From Lachnospiraceae bacterium (GTDB taxonomy: Bacteria > Bacillota > Clostridia > Lachnospirales > Lachnospiraceae): DNA of 15,364 nt. The notes beneath the pieces were generated by a model. It was not told the DNA's origin and did not search any database. It saw nothing but the letters and a program-made list of their open reading frames with translations. Both the position numbers and the translations under genes were made by a program. The stretch is from positions 1 to 15,364 of the forward strand of contig DLZQ01000056.1 of assembly GCA_003447295.1 (NCBI GenBank). The letters run 5' to 3'. Shown one piece after another: positions 8,180 to 15,364 of the stretch (position 1 is the first letter of the stretch; each line of letters begins with the position of its first letter).

Positions 8180-9601
8180 TTACGAAAGTCTGTCTTCCAA
8201 AGACTGTTGATACTCTTCTATGGCATCATTTTTCAGGTATTCTTTATTTTTCTCAATGACCTGTTTCATCATTTTCTCACCCGGTGCGCCGATGGTCAGA
8301 CGCTTCTCCACGCAGGTCTTCAGTGAGATGGCATCATAGATGTCTTCGTCGAACTTATCGCTGATGGAACGCAGTTCCTCTAAGCTTAAAGCATCAATAG
8401 ACGTGTCCTTCTCGATGCAGTACAATACCAGCCTGCCGATAATACCGTGGGCATCCCTAAAAGGCACACCCTTACCTACCAGATAATCTGCTGCATCGGT
8501 AGCGTTGGTAAATCCGTTCATGGCACTCTTTGCCATGCGGTCCTTGCGAAACTTCATGGTCTGAATCATGCCTGTAAATAAAGTGATGCAGTCTGCCGCA
8601 GTATCCATGGCATCAAATGCCATCTCCTTGTCTTCCTGCATGTCTTTATTATATGCCAGAGGCAGTCCCTTCATGGTAGTAAGTAACGCCATCAGAGCAC
8701 CGTAGACTCTTCCGGTCTTGCCTCTTACAAGCTCCGCGATATCAGGATTCTTCTTTTGGGGCATGATGCTGCTTCCGGTGGAATAAGCATCATCCAGCTC
8801 TACGAACTGATATTCATTGGAATTCCAAATGATGATCTCTTCGCTGAAACGGCTTAGATGCATCATGATCGTGGAAAGTGCGGAAAGGAATTCAATGAGA
8901 TAATCCCTGTCTGCCACAGAATCAATGCTGTTTAACGTCGGTCCTTCAAAGCGGAGAAGTCTCGCGGTATATTCACGATCCAAAGGATATGTGGTGCCTG
9001 CCAGTGCTCCGGCTCCCAAAGGACAATAATTCATACGCTTATAGATATCTGCCAGGCGCTGTCTGTCTCTCTTGAACATTTCAAAATAGGCACCGTAATG
9101 ATGCGCCAGGGTAATGGGCTGCGCCTTCTGTAAATGGGTGAAGCCCGGCATGTAGGTATCTAAATTGTTCTCCATGGTATCCAGAATGGCTTCCAGAAGC
9201 TTTTTTAACAGTCCGTCGGTCTCTGCCACTCTCGCTCTGGTATAGAGACGCATGTCCAGTGCTACCTGGTCGTTACGGCTTCTGCCGGTGTGAAGCTTTT
9301 TCCCCGCATCTCCGATCCGGTCAATCAGGGTAGCCTCCACGAAGCTGTGGATATCCTCCTGAGATTCATCGATTGTCAGGGTTCCGTCATCCACATCCTC
9401 TAAAATCCCGGTCAGTCCTTCGACAATACTTTTTCTCTCCTCTTCGGTGAGGATCCCCTGCTTTGCCAGCATGGTGGCATGTACGATACTGCCGGTGACA
9501 TCTTCGTGAAACAGTCTTTTATCAAATGTTATGGACGCGTTGAAATCAAATACCAGTTGATCGGTCTGTTTCGTAAAACGTCCTCCCCATAACTGTGCCA
9601 T
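8180..9601 (-). CDS. argH: Argininosuccinate lyase
   Basis: Last step of arginine synthesis: argininosuccinate is split to arginine and fumarate by a homotetramer of the fumarase/aspartase superfamily. Of 473 residues, the N terminus M-A-Q-L-W-G-G-R-F is standard. The conserved stretches are H-T-G-R-S-R-N-D-Q (104-112), T-H-L-Q-K-A-Q-P (155-162, with the catalytic-base His156), and the mobile catalytic loop [12 protein letters not shown] (276-287). The start at 9601 is preferred over the in-frame ATG at 9607, because GGGAG sits 7 bases before the first and only one base before the second. No argG or other arginine gene is in the window; the neighbour is asd. The gene has a clear promoter and faces the divergent ABC transporter genes. 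Confidence 0.96.
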   Translation of the reverse strand: MAQLWGGRFTKQTDQLVFDFNASITFDKRLFHEDVTGSIVHATMLAKQGILTEEERKSIVEGLTGILEDVDDGTLTIDESQEDIHSFVEATLIDRIGDAGKKLHTGRSRNDQVALDMRLYTRARVAETDGLLKKLLEAILDTMENNLDTYMPGFTHLQKAQPITLAHHYGAYFEMFKRDRQRLADIYKRMNYCPLGAGALAGTTYPLDREYTARLLRFEGPTLNSIDSVADRDYLIEFLSALSTIMMHLSRFSEEIIIWNSNEYQFVELDDAYSTGSSIMPQKKNPDIAELVRGKTGRVYGALMALLTTMKGLPLAYNKDMQEDKEMAFDAMDTAADCITLFTGMIQTMKFRKDRMAKSAMNGFTNATDAADYLVGKGVPFRDAHGIIGRLVLYCIEKDTSIDALSLEELRSISDKFDEDIYDAISLKTCVEKRLTIGAPGEKMMKQVIEKNKEYLKNDAIEEYQQSLEDRLS

Positions 9602-9659
9602 GGTCATTCTCCCATCTTTTTACGTTGGTAGTCTATCAGATAAAATTTCTCACAGACAT

Positions 9660-9675
9660 TGATTGCAATTAATCA
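9660..9675. promoter_or_regulatory. Inverted repeat at the argH transcription start
   Basis: Arms TGATT and AATCA are separated by six bases that are largely A/T. The repeat overlaps the -10 element and the predicted start of the argH promoter, where a bound protein would block initiation. It is short and A/T-rich, so chance cannot be excluded. Confidence 0.3.
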
Positions 9676-9700
9676 TATCACAAACGACACTTTAATGCAA
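9672..9700 (-). promoter_or_regulatory. Sigma-A promoter of argH and probably the downstream genes
   Basis: On the minus strand, TTGCAT (9695-9700), a 17-base spacer and TATGAT (9672-9677) form a good vegetative promoter. The predicted start is near 9665, so the leader before the argH ATG is about 65 bases. No strong terminator or riboswitch is seen in that leader. No comparably strong promoter was noticed between argH and the end of the six-gene row. Confidence 0.7.
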
Positions 9701-9703
9701 TAC

Positions 9704-9719
9704 AGTGAATTTCATCACT
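9704..9719. promoter_or_regulatory. Inverted repeat just upstream of the argH -35 box
   Basis: Perfect five-base arms AGTGA / TCACT flank six bases. The left half also reads AGTGAAT, which fits one half of the ArgR/AhrC box (W-N-TGAAT), but the right half does not keep the ArgR spacing. It is a candidate operator for argH or for the divergent ABC genes; the regulator is not established. Confidence 0.35.
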
Positions 9720-9750
9720 TTCCGGTACAGAAAACACTTTTTCCATCGGA

Positions 9751-9777
9751 ATTCATACAATAACTATAAATATTCAT
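9751..9777. repeat. Direct repeat of ATTCAT, 21 bases apart, before the divergent ABC genes
   Basis: ATTCAT occurs at 9751-9756 and again at 9772-9777, a start-to-start distance of two helical turns. The stretch between is A/T-rich and contains TATAAA (9765-9770), a possible weak -10 for the rightward ABC genes without a convincing -35. On the minus strand the repeat reads ATGAAT, similar to an ArgR half-site. Evidence is limited to pattern and position. Confidence 0.3.
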
Positions 9778-9798
9778 GTTAAGGAAGTATGCCTTTTT

Positions 9799-10566
9799 AT
9801 GGGAGCTCTTATCGAACTTAAAAATATAGGTTACTCCTATCATACCCTGTCCGGGGAGACCGGTGCCATAAAAGATATCTCCTTCTCCGTGGAGGAAGGG
9901 GAATTCGTGGCACTCGTTGGTCCCAGCGGCTGCGGTAAATCCACTCTGCTGTCCATTATCGCCGGGCTTCTCGCCCCCGAGGCCGGAACCATCGTCGTGA
10001 ATAACCCCGACGGTTCCCTTCACTATCCCCGTATCGGCTATATGCTGCAGCATGACCATCTCTTCGAATGGCGCACCATCTATCAGAATGTTACGTTGGG
10101 TTTGGAGATCCACCACGCCCTCACTCCGGAGCGCATCGCCCATGTGGAACAACTCTTGTCCGATTACGGGCTGGAAAAATTTAAGAACAAGCGCCCCTGC
10201 GAATTATCCGGTGGCATGAAGCAGCGCGCTGCCCTGATCCGCACTCTTGCCCTGGATCCCCAACTGCTGTTATTGGATGAACCCTTCAGTGCCCTGGACT
10301 ATCAGACGCGCCTCATGGTATCTTCGGATATATGTCAGCTGATCCGTAAGGCGGGCAAGACCATGATCATCGTCACTCACGATCTGTCAGAAGCCATCAG
10401 CCTGGCGGATAAGGTTTACGTGCTGTCCGCACGTCCCGCAACGATCAAAGCGGCACTTCCCATTCAGCTCACCCTGCTGGACAGTTCTCCCCTCGCCGCC
10501 AGAAACGCCCCGGAATTTCCATATTATTTCAAACAACTTTGGGAGGAATTAACCGATGAAACCTAA
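9799..10566 (+). CDS. ABC transporter ATP-binding protein, NitT/TauT family
   Basis: Nucleotide-binding subunit that powers a substrate importer of the nitrate/taurine/sulfonate/thiamine-precursor class (SsuB-, TauB- or ThiZ-like). In 255 residues it has Walker A G-P-S-G-C-G-K-S-T (41-49), the Q-loop at Gln84, the signature L-S-G-G-M-K-Q-R (136-143), Walker B L-L-L-L-D-E-P (156-162), the D-loop S-A-L-D, and the switch His194 in V-T-H-D. All catalytic residues are present. An AAGGAAG site lies 11 bases before the ATG, rather far. Arginine codons are mostly CGC (6 of 10), unlike asd nearby (0 of 16). The permease gene overlaps its end by 11 bases. The substrate cannot be assigned because the binding protein is not here. 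Confidence 0.9.
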   Translation: MGALIELKNIGYSYHTLSGETGAIKDISFSVEEGEFVALVGPSGCGKSTLLSIIAGLLAPEAGTIVVNNPDGSLHYPRIGYMLQHDHLFEWRTIYQNVTLGLEIHHALTPERIAHVEQLLSDYGLEKFKNKRPCELSGGMKQRAALIRTLALDPQLLLLDEPFSALDYQTRLMVSSDICQLIRKAGKTMIIVTHDLSEAISLADKVYVLSARPATIKAALPIQLTLLDSSPLAARNAPEFPYYFKQLWEELTDET

Positions 10567-11377
10567 AAATGTGCAAAATAACCAACTGTTGACGGTCCAG
10601 GAACAATATCTTCGCAAGCACAAAAATCACCATCGACAGGTTGCTTTTCTGCGTATCTTTCTTCTGGGAGTGTTTCTGCTTCTCTGGGAAGTCAGCGCAG
10701 ACTATCGATGGATCGACAGTTTCTTTTTCTCCAGCCCACACAGAGTCGTCCTGTGTCTGATACAGCTGTGGACAGAGCGCTCTCTTCCGATGCATATTGG
10801 CATTACTTTATTAGAAACCATTTTAAGTTTCCTGTTAGTATTCGTGATCAGTCTTCTGTTTGCCACCTTGTTGTGGTTCTCTGACAAGCTGTCGGAGATT
10901 TTAGAGCCCTACCTGGTACTGCTCAACAGTCTTCCGAAATCAGCCCTGGCTCCCCTGTTCATCGTCTGGCTGGGCACCGGCATCAATACCATTATCATTG
11001 CCGGGATCTCTGTGGCAGTCTTCGGCTCCATTATAAGCTTTTACACTGCCTTTCACCAGGTGGATCCGGAAAAGGAGATTCTGATCCGCACTCTGGGCGG
11101 AGACCGCAGAGATATCTTTTTCAAAGTCGTCCTTCCTGGATCTGTTCCCACCCTGCTTTGCACCACCAAGGTCAATATCGGTCTGTCTTTAGTAGGTGTC
11201 ATCATCGGAGAATTTCTGGCAGCAAAACGGGGCCTGGGCTATCTGATCATCTACGGTTCCCAGGTGTTCCAGCTGGATATGGTGATCAGTTCTATCTTAC
11301 TGTTATGTGTCATTGCCATGCTGCTCTATCTGCTGACCCAGTCTCTGGAACATTACAGCAAAAAGCATCGCAACTGA
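10556..11377 (+). CDS. ABC transporter permease, NitT/TauT family
   Basis: Membrane subunit of the importer whose ATPase is encoded just before; 273 residues with about six hydrophobic segments (first near 31-47, then 85-107, 130-165 and on to 242-262). It belongs to the BPD_transp_1 family. The cytoplasmic coupling (EAA) loop is visible as R-T-L-G-G-D-R-R-D-I-F-F-K-V-V-L-P-G-S (178-196), and E-F-L-A-A-K-R-G-L-G-Y-L (219-230) is the usual following motif of SsuC/TauC/ThiX proteins. GGGAGGA is correctly spaced before the ATG inside the end of the ATPase gene, which suggests translational coupling. No SBP gene follows; the next gene is a tRNA. No convincing terminator was seen right after the stop. 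Confidence 0.9.
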   Translation: MKPKNVQNNQLLTVQEQYLRKHKNHHRQVAFLRIFLLGVFLLLWEVSADYRWIDSFFFSSPHRVVLCLIQLWTERSLPMHIGITLLETILSFLLVFVISLLFATLLWFSDKLSEILEPYLVLLNSLPKSALAPLFIVWLGTGINTIIIAGISVAVFGSIISFYTAFHQVDPEKEILIRTLGGDRRDIFFKVVLPGSVPTLLCTTKVNIGLSLVGVIIGEFLAAKRGLGYLIIYGSQVFQLDMVISSILLLCVIAMLLYLLTQSLEHYSKKHRN

Positions 11378-11483
11378 TTATAATGTTTTCTTCGGAGATC
11401 TGCAGGATAGTGTCTTCGTCTTACAGTCTCCTACATAATCTACGGTCCTGCGAAACGAACTTTTAAAATAATAAATTTTACAG

Positions 11484-11512
11484 TTGCAAAAATTCCCAAG
11501 AACATATATAAT
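11484..11512 (+). promoter_or_regulatory. Promoter of the tRNA-Thr gene
   Basis: TTGCAA (11484-11489), a 17-base spacer and a perfect TATAAT (11507-11512). The expected start near 11519 leaves a leader of only about four bases before the mature tRNA 5' end, typical of a dedicated tRNA promoter. Confidence 0.75.
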
Positions 11513-11522
11513 AACCTAGTCC

Positions 11523-11595
11523 GCTGAAATAGCTCAGTTGGTAGAGCACTTCACTCGTAATGAAGGGGTCGTGGGTTCGAGTCCCATTTTCAGCT
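11523..11595 (+). tRNA. tRNA-Thr, anticodon CGU
   Basis: A 73-base cloverleaf. The acceptor stem GCTGAAA pairs with TTTCAGC. The D-arm contains AGCTCAGTTGGTAGAGC, the anticodon stem is CTTCA/TGAAG around the loop C-T-C-G-T-A-A, giving anticodon CGT (reads ACG, Thr), and the T-arm has GTGGG-TTCGAGT-CCCAT. The discriminator is T and the gene does not encode CCA, which must be added by the CCA-adding enzyme. It stands alone with its own promoter and terminator. Confidence 0.96.
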
Positions 11596-11609
11596 TATAT
11601 ATTTTACCT

Positions 11610-11643
11610 AAAAAAGAGAAAGCCTTCTGCTTTCTCTTTTTTT
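11610..11643. terminator. Bidirectional rho-independent terminator
   Basis: GAGAAAGC and GCTTTCTC form an eight-base GC-containing stem around a five-base loop, extended by A-run/T-run pairing. It ends in seven T on the plus strand and six T on the minus strand. It can stop the rightward tRNA-Thr transcript and also the leftward nucleoside-transporter operon, whose last gene ends at 11704. Confidence 0.85.
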
Positions 11644-11703
11644 GTAGTAATTATTCAAAGTTACGTAAAACCGCGTTCTGCAAATATCTGCATTCCGGCA
11701 GAT

Positions 11704-12663
11704 TTATCTTGCACCCTTGTCATAGATCACACCCAAAGCTCTCGGCGCACCGTTTTGTTTGGAGAAAAATACCAGTAACAACAAGGTCAGTACGTAAGGA
11801 AGGATCATCACCAGATCCTGATAACTGCTGGGCATCTGTAATACCTGTACCAGTCGGTAGCCGCCGGATCTGGCTAATCCGAATAACAGGCATGCTCCCA
11901 GGGTCGGAAGGATACGCCAGTTACCGAAGATCAGCGCTGCGATTGCCAGATATCCGTAACCTACATAGATACTGGAAGAAAAGTTTGCGGAGATAGAATA
12001 TGCAAAGCAGATACCGCCAAGTCCCGACAGTGCTCCGCAGATCATGATAGCTGCCAGGCGGATCTGTCCCACCTGTCTTCCGGCTGCATCCACCGCATGA
12101 GGATTGTCACCGCAGGCACGCAGATGCATACCGAAGCGTGTCTTGTACATTACAAACCATGCAATAAACGCCACGGCCACGATCACCAGTTCAAAAGGAT
12201 ACAGATTGGTAAATATAGCTCCCAGCACCGGAATCTTAGAAATTCCCGGGATAGTAATTCTGGAAGATACGGTCAGTACAAACTTGTCGGAGGTGGCACC
12301 GAATACCACTCTGTTGAGTAGTTTGGTCAAATATGCTGTCAGTGCCATAGCCAGAATATTGACTACCACACCACTGATCACCTGATTGGCTTTAAACTTC
12401 AGGCACAACAACGCATGGATCAGTGCAAAGATACTTCCTCCTACTGCCGCCATGATCATGGCAATGTAGAATGGTACCGGAGAATCTCCGGAGAAATTCC
12501 CTGCAACTGCAACTGCCACAAACGCTCCGATAAAGGCACCGAAACCCTGCAGTCCTTCCACAGCTAACATAGTCACACCGGACTTCTCGCAGTAGATGCC
12601 GCCGATTGCCATAATAAATAAAGGTAATGCAAAGGATAACCCGTCAATGATCACAATATCCAT
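11704..12663 (-). CDS. Nucleoside ABC transporter permease (NupQ/YufQ-like)
   Basis: Second membrane subunit of a BMP-type nucleoside importer, 319 residues with many hydrophobic segments, of the BPD_transp_2 family. Family features visible are G-G-I-Y-C-E-K-S-G-V-T-M-L-A-V-E-G (21-37) and A-N-Q-V-I-S-G-V-V-V-N (92-102), plus a cytoplasmic loop around R-A-C-G-D-N-P-H-A-V-D-A-A-G (182-195), where relatives usually have G-E-N/H-P. The ATG follows the stop of the other permease gene with no base between, and AGGAGG lies 8 bases upstream. It is the last gene of the operon before the bidirectional terminator. Substrate is inferred from family; purine or pyrimidine nucleosides are both possible. 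Confidence 0.88.
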   Translation of the reverse strand: MDIVIIDGLSFALPLFIMAIGGIYCEKSGVTMLAVEGLQGFGAFIGAFVAVAVAGNFSGDSPVPFYIAMIMAAVGGSIFALIHALLCLKFKANQVISGVVVNILAMALTAYLTKLLNRVVFGATSDKFVLTVSSRITIPGISKIPVLGAIFTNLYPFELVIVAVAFIAWFVMYKTRFGMHLRACGDNPHAVDAAGRQVGQIRLAAIMICGALSGLGGICFAYSISANFSSSIYVGYGYLAIAALIFGNWRILPTLGACLLFGLARSGGYRLVQVLQMPSSYQDLVMILPYVLTLLLLVFFSKQNGAPRALGVIYDKGAR

Positions 12664-13770
12664 TTATTTGTCCTCCTTTGTCTTGTTCGTTTTCTCTCTT
12701 CTGCCTCGTTCCATCTTCCATTTGATGTAAGCATTACATGCACTGAACAGCAAGATAATTCCGGTAATAACCGATGCGATCTCCGCATCCACACCGGCAG
12801 CGGATTTCATATAAGTACTGCCCTTACTGATCAGAGTGATCAGCATGGTGGAAAATACGATTCCGAAAGGATTGTTGTTACCAAGCAATGACACTGCGAT
12901 AGCATCAAATCCCGTACTGATCAGTACCTTGGGCTGAATGGAACCCACATATCCCAGATAATAGGTCACACCGGCAAGTCCTGCCAGGGCACCGGAGATC
13001 GTCATGGACAGCACCATGCTTCTACCGACTTTAATACCCGCATATTTTGCGGCACTGCGGGAATAGCCCACAGCCTTCAGTTCGTATCCTAATCTCGTCT
13101 TCTCTAATAAGAACCACACTGCCACTACGATAAGCAAAGCCAGAATAATTCCCAGCGGAATATCCATTTTCAGATTGCCCACCACGGTATCCATCAGTGT
13201 CAATCTGGAAGCTTTGGAGATCTCCTTTGACTGTCTGGAGACCGGATCCACGAAAAAAGTATTGATAAAGAAGCTGATCACATATTGGAACGTGTAGTTT
13301 AACATAATGGATGAAACAACTTCATTAATATTGAAACGATACTTCAAAAAGCCGATCAATGCGCCCGCCAGTCCGCCAACGATCAGACCGATGATCACTA
13401 CCAGCGGCTTTGCCAGTACAGCATTTAAACTGCTGTAGCCCACAATGATACTTGCGGTGAACCCCGCTGCCAGCATCTGTCCGGAGACACCGATATTGAA
13501 CAGTCCCGCACGCAGGGCTACCGCTACCGCTAGTGCTGCAAAGATCATAGGGGTAAAATAGTTCACATAACTCATAAAGTCTGTCAGCATGCTCTTATAG
13601 CTTGCATAAGAAGACTTGGGTGCCAGTCCGCTGCCCTGCAGCAATGCGTAGTAAGCCTTGAAAGGATTCGAACCGGTCACGGCGATGATCACACCGCCCA
13701 CCACCAGGCTGCAAAGGATTGCAAGAAGAGGGATCTTTACCGCATTCCAGAATTTTGTCATCTTTTTCAT
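12664..13770 (-). CDS. Nucleoside ABC transporter permease (NupP/YufP-like)
   Basis: First membrane subunit of the nucleoside importer; 368 residues, BPD_transp_2 family. Landmarks: an N-terminal membrane segment (about 12-31), A-L-R-A-G-L-F-N-I-G-V-S-G-Q-M (85-99), which is highly typical of this subfamily, N-I-N-E-V-V-S-S-I-M-L-N-Y (147-159), and the loop L-K-A-V-G-Y-S-R-S-A-A-K-Y-A-G-I (231-246). The C terminus is very rich in Lys, Arg and Glu and probably cytoplasmic. GGAGG lies 9 bases before the ATG, inside the end of the ATPase gene. The gap to that gene is 4 bases, and the next permease gene follows at once. Confidence 0.9.
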   Translation of the reverse strand: MKKMTKFWNAVKIPLLAILCSLVVGGVIIAVTGSNPFKAYYALLQGSGLAPKSSYASYKSMLTDFMSYVNYFTPMIFAALAVAVALRAGLFNIGVSGQMLAAGFTASIIVGYSSLNAVLAKPLVVIIGLIVGGLAGALIGFLKYRFNINEVVSSIMLNYTFQYVISFFINTFFVDPVSRQSKEISKASRLTLMDTVVGNLKMDIPLGIILALLIVVAVWFLLEKTRLGYELKAVGYSRSAAKYAGIKVGRSMVLSMTISGALAGLAGVTYYLGYVGSIQPKVLISTGFDAIAVSLLGNNNPFGIVFSTMLITLISKGSTYMKSAAGVDAEIASVITGIILLFSACNAYIKWKMERGRREKTNKTKEDK

Positions 13771-13774
13771 GGTC

Positions 13775-15319
13775 TTATGCCTCCTTCTCCTTGTTCTTAA
13801 CGCCCATCATGAACTCACCCACTTCATTGGTGGTCAGTTCACTGGCTTTGGCGATCTTCTGTATGCTTCCATTATAAATAACGGCGATGGTATCCGCACA
13901 GTTCATGATCTCATCCAGTTCCAGAGAGATTAAAAGGATTGCCTTGCCCTTGTCTCTCTCCGCAATGATCTGTTTGTGAATATTCTCTATGGCACCGATA
14001 TCCAGTCCACGGGTGGGCTGTACGAAGATCATCAGAGAGGAATCCTGCTCCACTTCTCTGGCGATGATGGCTTTCTGCTGATTACCGCCGCTCATGGAGC
14101 GTACCACCGTCTTGCTGCCCTGTCCGCTTCGGATATCGTATTTTTCTATCAGTTTTTCACTGTTGTCTTCAAAAATCTTCTGGTCCAGCACTCCCTTATG
14201 GCAGAAAGGCTCTTTGTAGTAGTTACGCAGTGCCAGATTCTCCGAAAGCGTGAAATCCATGACCAGTCCATAATTCTGTCTGTCCTCGGGAATATAGGAA
14301 ATTCCTTCTGTGGTACGTTCCCTTATGGACAGATCCGTAATATCTCTGCCGTTTAACAGAATCTTACCGGAGCGTGCCGGGATCAATCCTGCAATGGCAT
14401 CGGCAATCTCTACCTGACCGTTGCCGGCTACGCCTGCTATGGCTACGATCTCACCGGAATGTACCTCGAGGGATACATCCTTTACCACCTGAAAATCCTG
14501 CTTGTTATAGACATTCAGATGCTGGATATCAAGGATTGTCTTACCCGGTTTTGCGGGTTCCTTTTCTGTCTCGAAATTCACTTCACGGCCTACCATTTTG
14601 TTTGCCATGACTTTGGTGGATGTGGTCGCCACATCCATAACATCCATCAGACGTCCGCGGTTCAGGATCGCGCATCTGTCTGCAATACGTTTGATTTCTT
14701 CCAGTTTATGTGTGATTAAGATGATGGTCTTGCCGTCATCCCGCAGAGATTTGATAATGTCTAATAAAAAGTCGATCTCCTGAGGAGTCAGAACCGCTGT
14801 GGGTTCATCGAAAATAAGAATCTCCGCTTCTCTGTAAAGCATTTTTAAGATCTCTACTCTCTGCTGGGTAGAGACATTAATATCACTGATCACGTCGGTA
14901 GGATTCACTGCCAGTCCGTATTTCTCCGAAAGTTCGCGGATATCCTGATTGGCTTTCTTCATATCCACTACCGGAATACATCCCAATACCTTCTTCACCG
15001 GTTCCATGCCCATCACAATATTCTCCGCAATGGTATAGTTGGATACCAGTTTAAAATGCTGGTGTACCATACCGATGTTTAATTTGGTGGCATGGTTGGG
15101 GGATTCCAGTTTCACCTTTTCTCCCCGGATATAGATCTCTCCTTCATCCGGCTCGTACATTCCGAACAGCATACTCATCAAGGTGGATTTTCCGGCACCA
15201 TTCTCTCCCAACAGGGCAAAGATCTCACCCTTTTTGATCTGGATCGTCACATCGTCGTTGGCTACGATCCCGGGAAAGCGTTTGGTGATGTGTTTCATCT
15301 CAACAATATATTCCGACAT
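13775..15319 (-). CDS. Nucleoside ABC transporter ATP-binding protein, two NBDs (NupO/YufO-like)
   Basis: Tandem ATPase driving nucleoside import; 514 residues. First domain: Walker A G-E-N-G-A-G-K-S-T (38-46), Walker B I-F-D-E-P-T (169-174), and a signature reading N-V-S-T-Q-Q-R-V-E-I (148-157) in place of L-S-G-G. Second domain: a Walker A-like G-V-A-G-N-G-Q-V-E (296-304) without Lys, signature S-M-S-G-G-N-Q-Q-K (408-416), and Walker B ending V-Q-P-T-R-G-L-D (433-440), with Gln for Glu. These oddities are usual for BMP-type and ribose-type double ATPases, where only part of the sites hydrolyse ATP. The ATG at 15319 is preferred over in-frame ATGs at 15325 and 15331, because GAGG lies 6 bases before it. 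A BMP-family lipoprotein gene is expected upstream, beyond the window edge. Confidence 0.92.
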   Translation of the reverse strand: MSEYIVEMKHITKRFPGIVANDDVTIQIKKGEIFALLGENGAGKSTLMSMLFGMYEPDEGEIYIRGEKVKLESPNHATKLNIGMVHQHFKLVSNYTIAENIVMGMEPVKKVLGCIPVVDMKKANQDIRELSEKYGLAVNPTDVISDINVSTQQRVEILKMLYREAEILIFDEPTAVLTPQEIDFLLDIIKSLRDDGKTIILITHKLEEIKRIADRCAILNRGRLMDVMDVATTSTKVMANKMVGREVNFETEKEPAKPGKTILDIQHLNVYNKQDFQVVKDVSLEVHSGEIVAIAGVAGNGQVEIADAIAGLIPARSGKILLNGRDITDLSIRERTTEGISYIPEDRQNYGLVMDFTLSENLALRNYYKEPFCHKGVLDQKIFEDNSEKLIEKYDIRSGQGSKTVVRSMSGGNQQKAIIAREVEQDSSLMIFVQPTRGLDIGAIENIHKQIIAERDKGKAILLISLELDEIMNCADTIAVIYNGSIQKIAKASELTTNEVGEFMMGVKNKEKEA

Positions 15320-15364
15320 GTTCATCCTCATTTCTACTCATGTAAATCACCACCACCCGTCTAA

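Noticed and set aside
11378..11460. Terminator after the ABC permease gene
   Set aside because: Two weak pairings exist (11394-11402 with 11424-11431, and 11402-11407 with 11446-11451), but loops are long and no T-run follows.
13775..15319. Degenerate second Walker A and altered signature in the nucleoside ATPase
   Set aside because: These deviations are typical of BMP-type and sugar-type double ATPases and do not suggest a pseudogene.

Overview
The window looks like ordinary chromosome from an anaerobic Firmicute of the Clostridia, most likely Lachnospiraceae. The basis is protein style (a lipobox substrate-binding protein of the ABC_sub_bind family, a BMP-type nucleoside ABC transporter, a Bacillus-type topoisomerase III), strong AGGAGG-like ribosome sites, sigma-A promoters with 17-base spacers, and a tRNA gene that does not encode its CCA end. 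The species cannot be named from the sequence. No phage, transposon, CRISPR array or toxin-antitoxin pair was seen.

Left half (32 to about 9700, all minus strand). A strong promoter at 9672-9700 reads leftward into argH (argininosuccinate lyase), followed by asd (aspartate-semialdehyde dehydrogenase), a PAS/GGDEF-like/EAL protein, an AAA ATPase with a DUF234-like tail, topB (topoisomerase III) and a stand-alone left-handed beta-helix protein. Gaps are 63, 15, 29, 24 and 18 bases and no terminator was seen between genes, so this may be one six-gene transcription unit mixing amino-acid synthesis, c-di-GMP turnover and DNA topology. Downstream of it, a separate promoter (1140-1168), with a perfect inverted repeat just after its start point, drives a lipoprotein substrate-binding protein. 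The permease and ATPase that should go with that lipoprotein lie beyond the left edge, if present.

Centre (9799-11377, plus strand, divergent from argH). An ATPase and a permease of the nitrate/taurine/thiamine-precursor ABC type overlap by 11 bases. No binding protein accompanies them, and the ATPase differs from asd in arginine codon choice. Next comes a compact tRNA-Thr(CGU) unit with its own promoter (11484-11512) and a terminator (11610-11643) that would work in both directions.

Right part (11704-15319, minus strand). A double-domain ATPase and two permeases form the core of a nucleoside importer of the NupOPQ (BMP) type, with spacings of 4 and 0 bases. It converges on the bidirectional terminator. 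The partner BMP-family lipoprotein would be expected just right of the window.

I found no clear new defence or mobile system. The items most worth checking are the coupling of a probable c-di-GMP phosphodiesterase with a lost GGDEF motif to asd, the ATPase with unusual motifs next to topB, and the operator-like repeats at the promoters.
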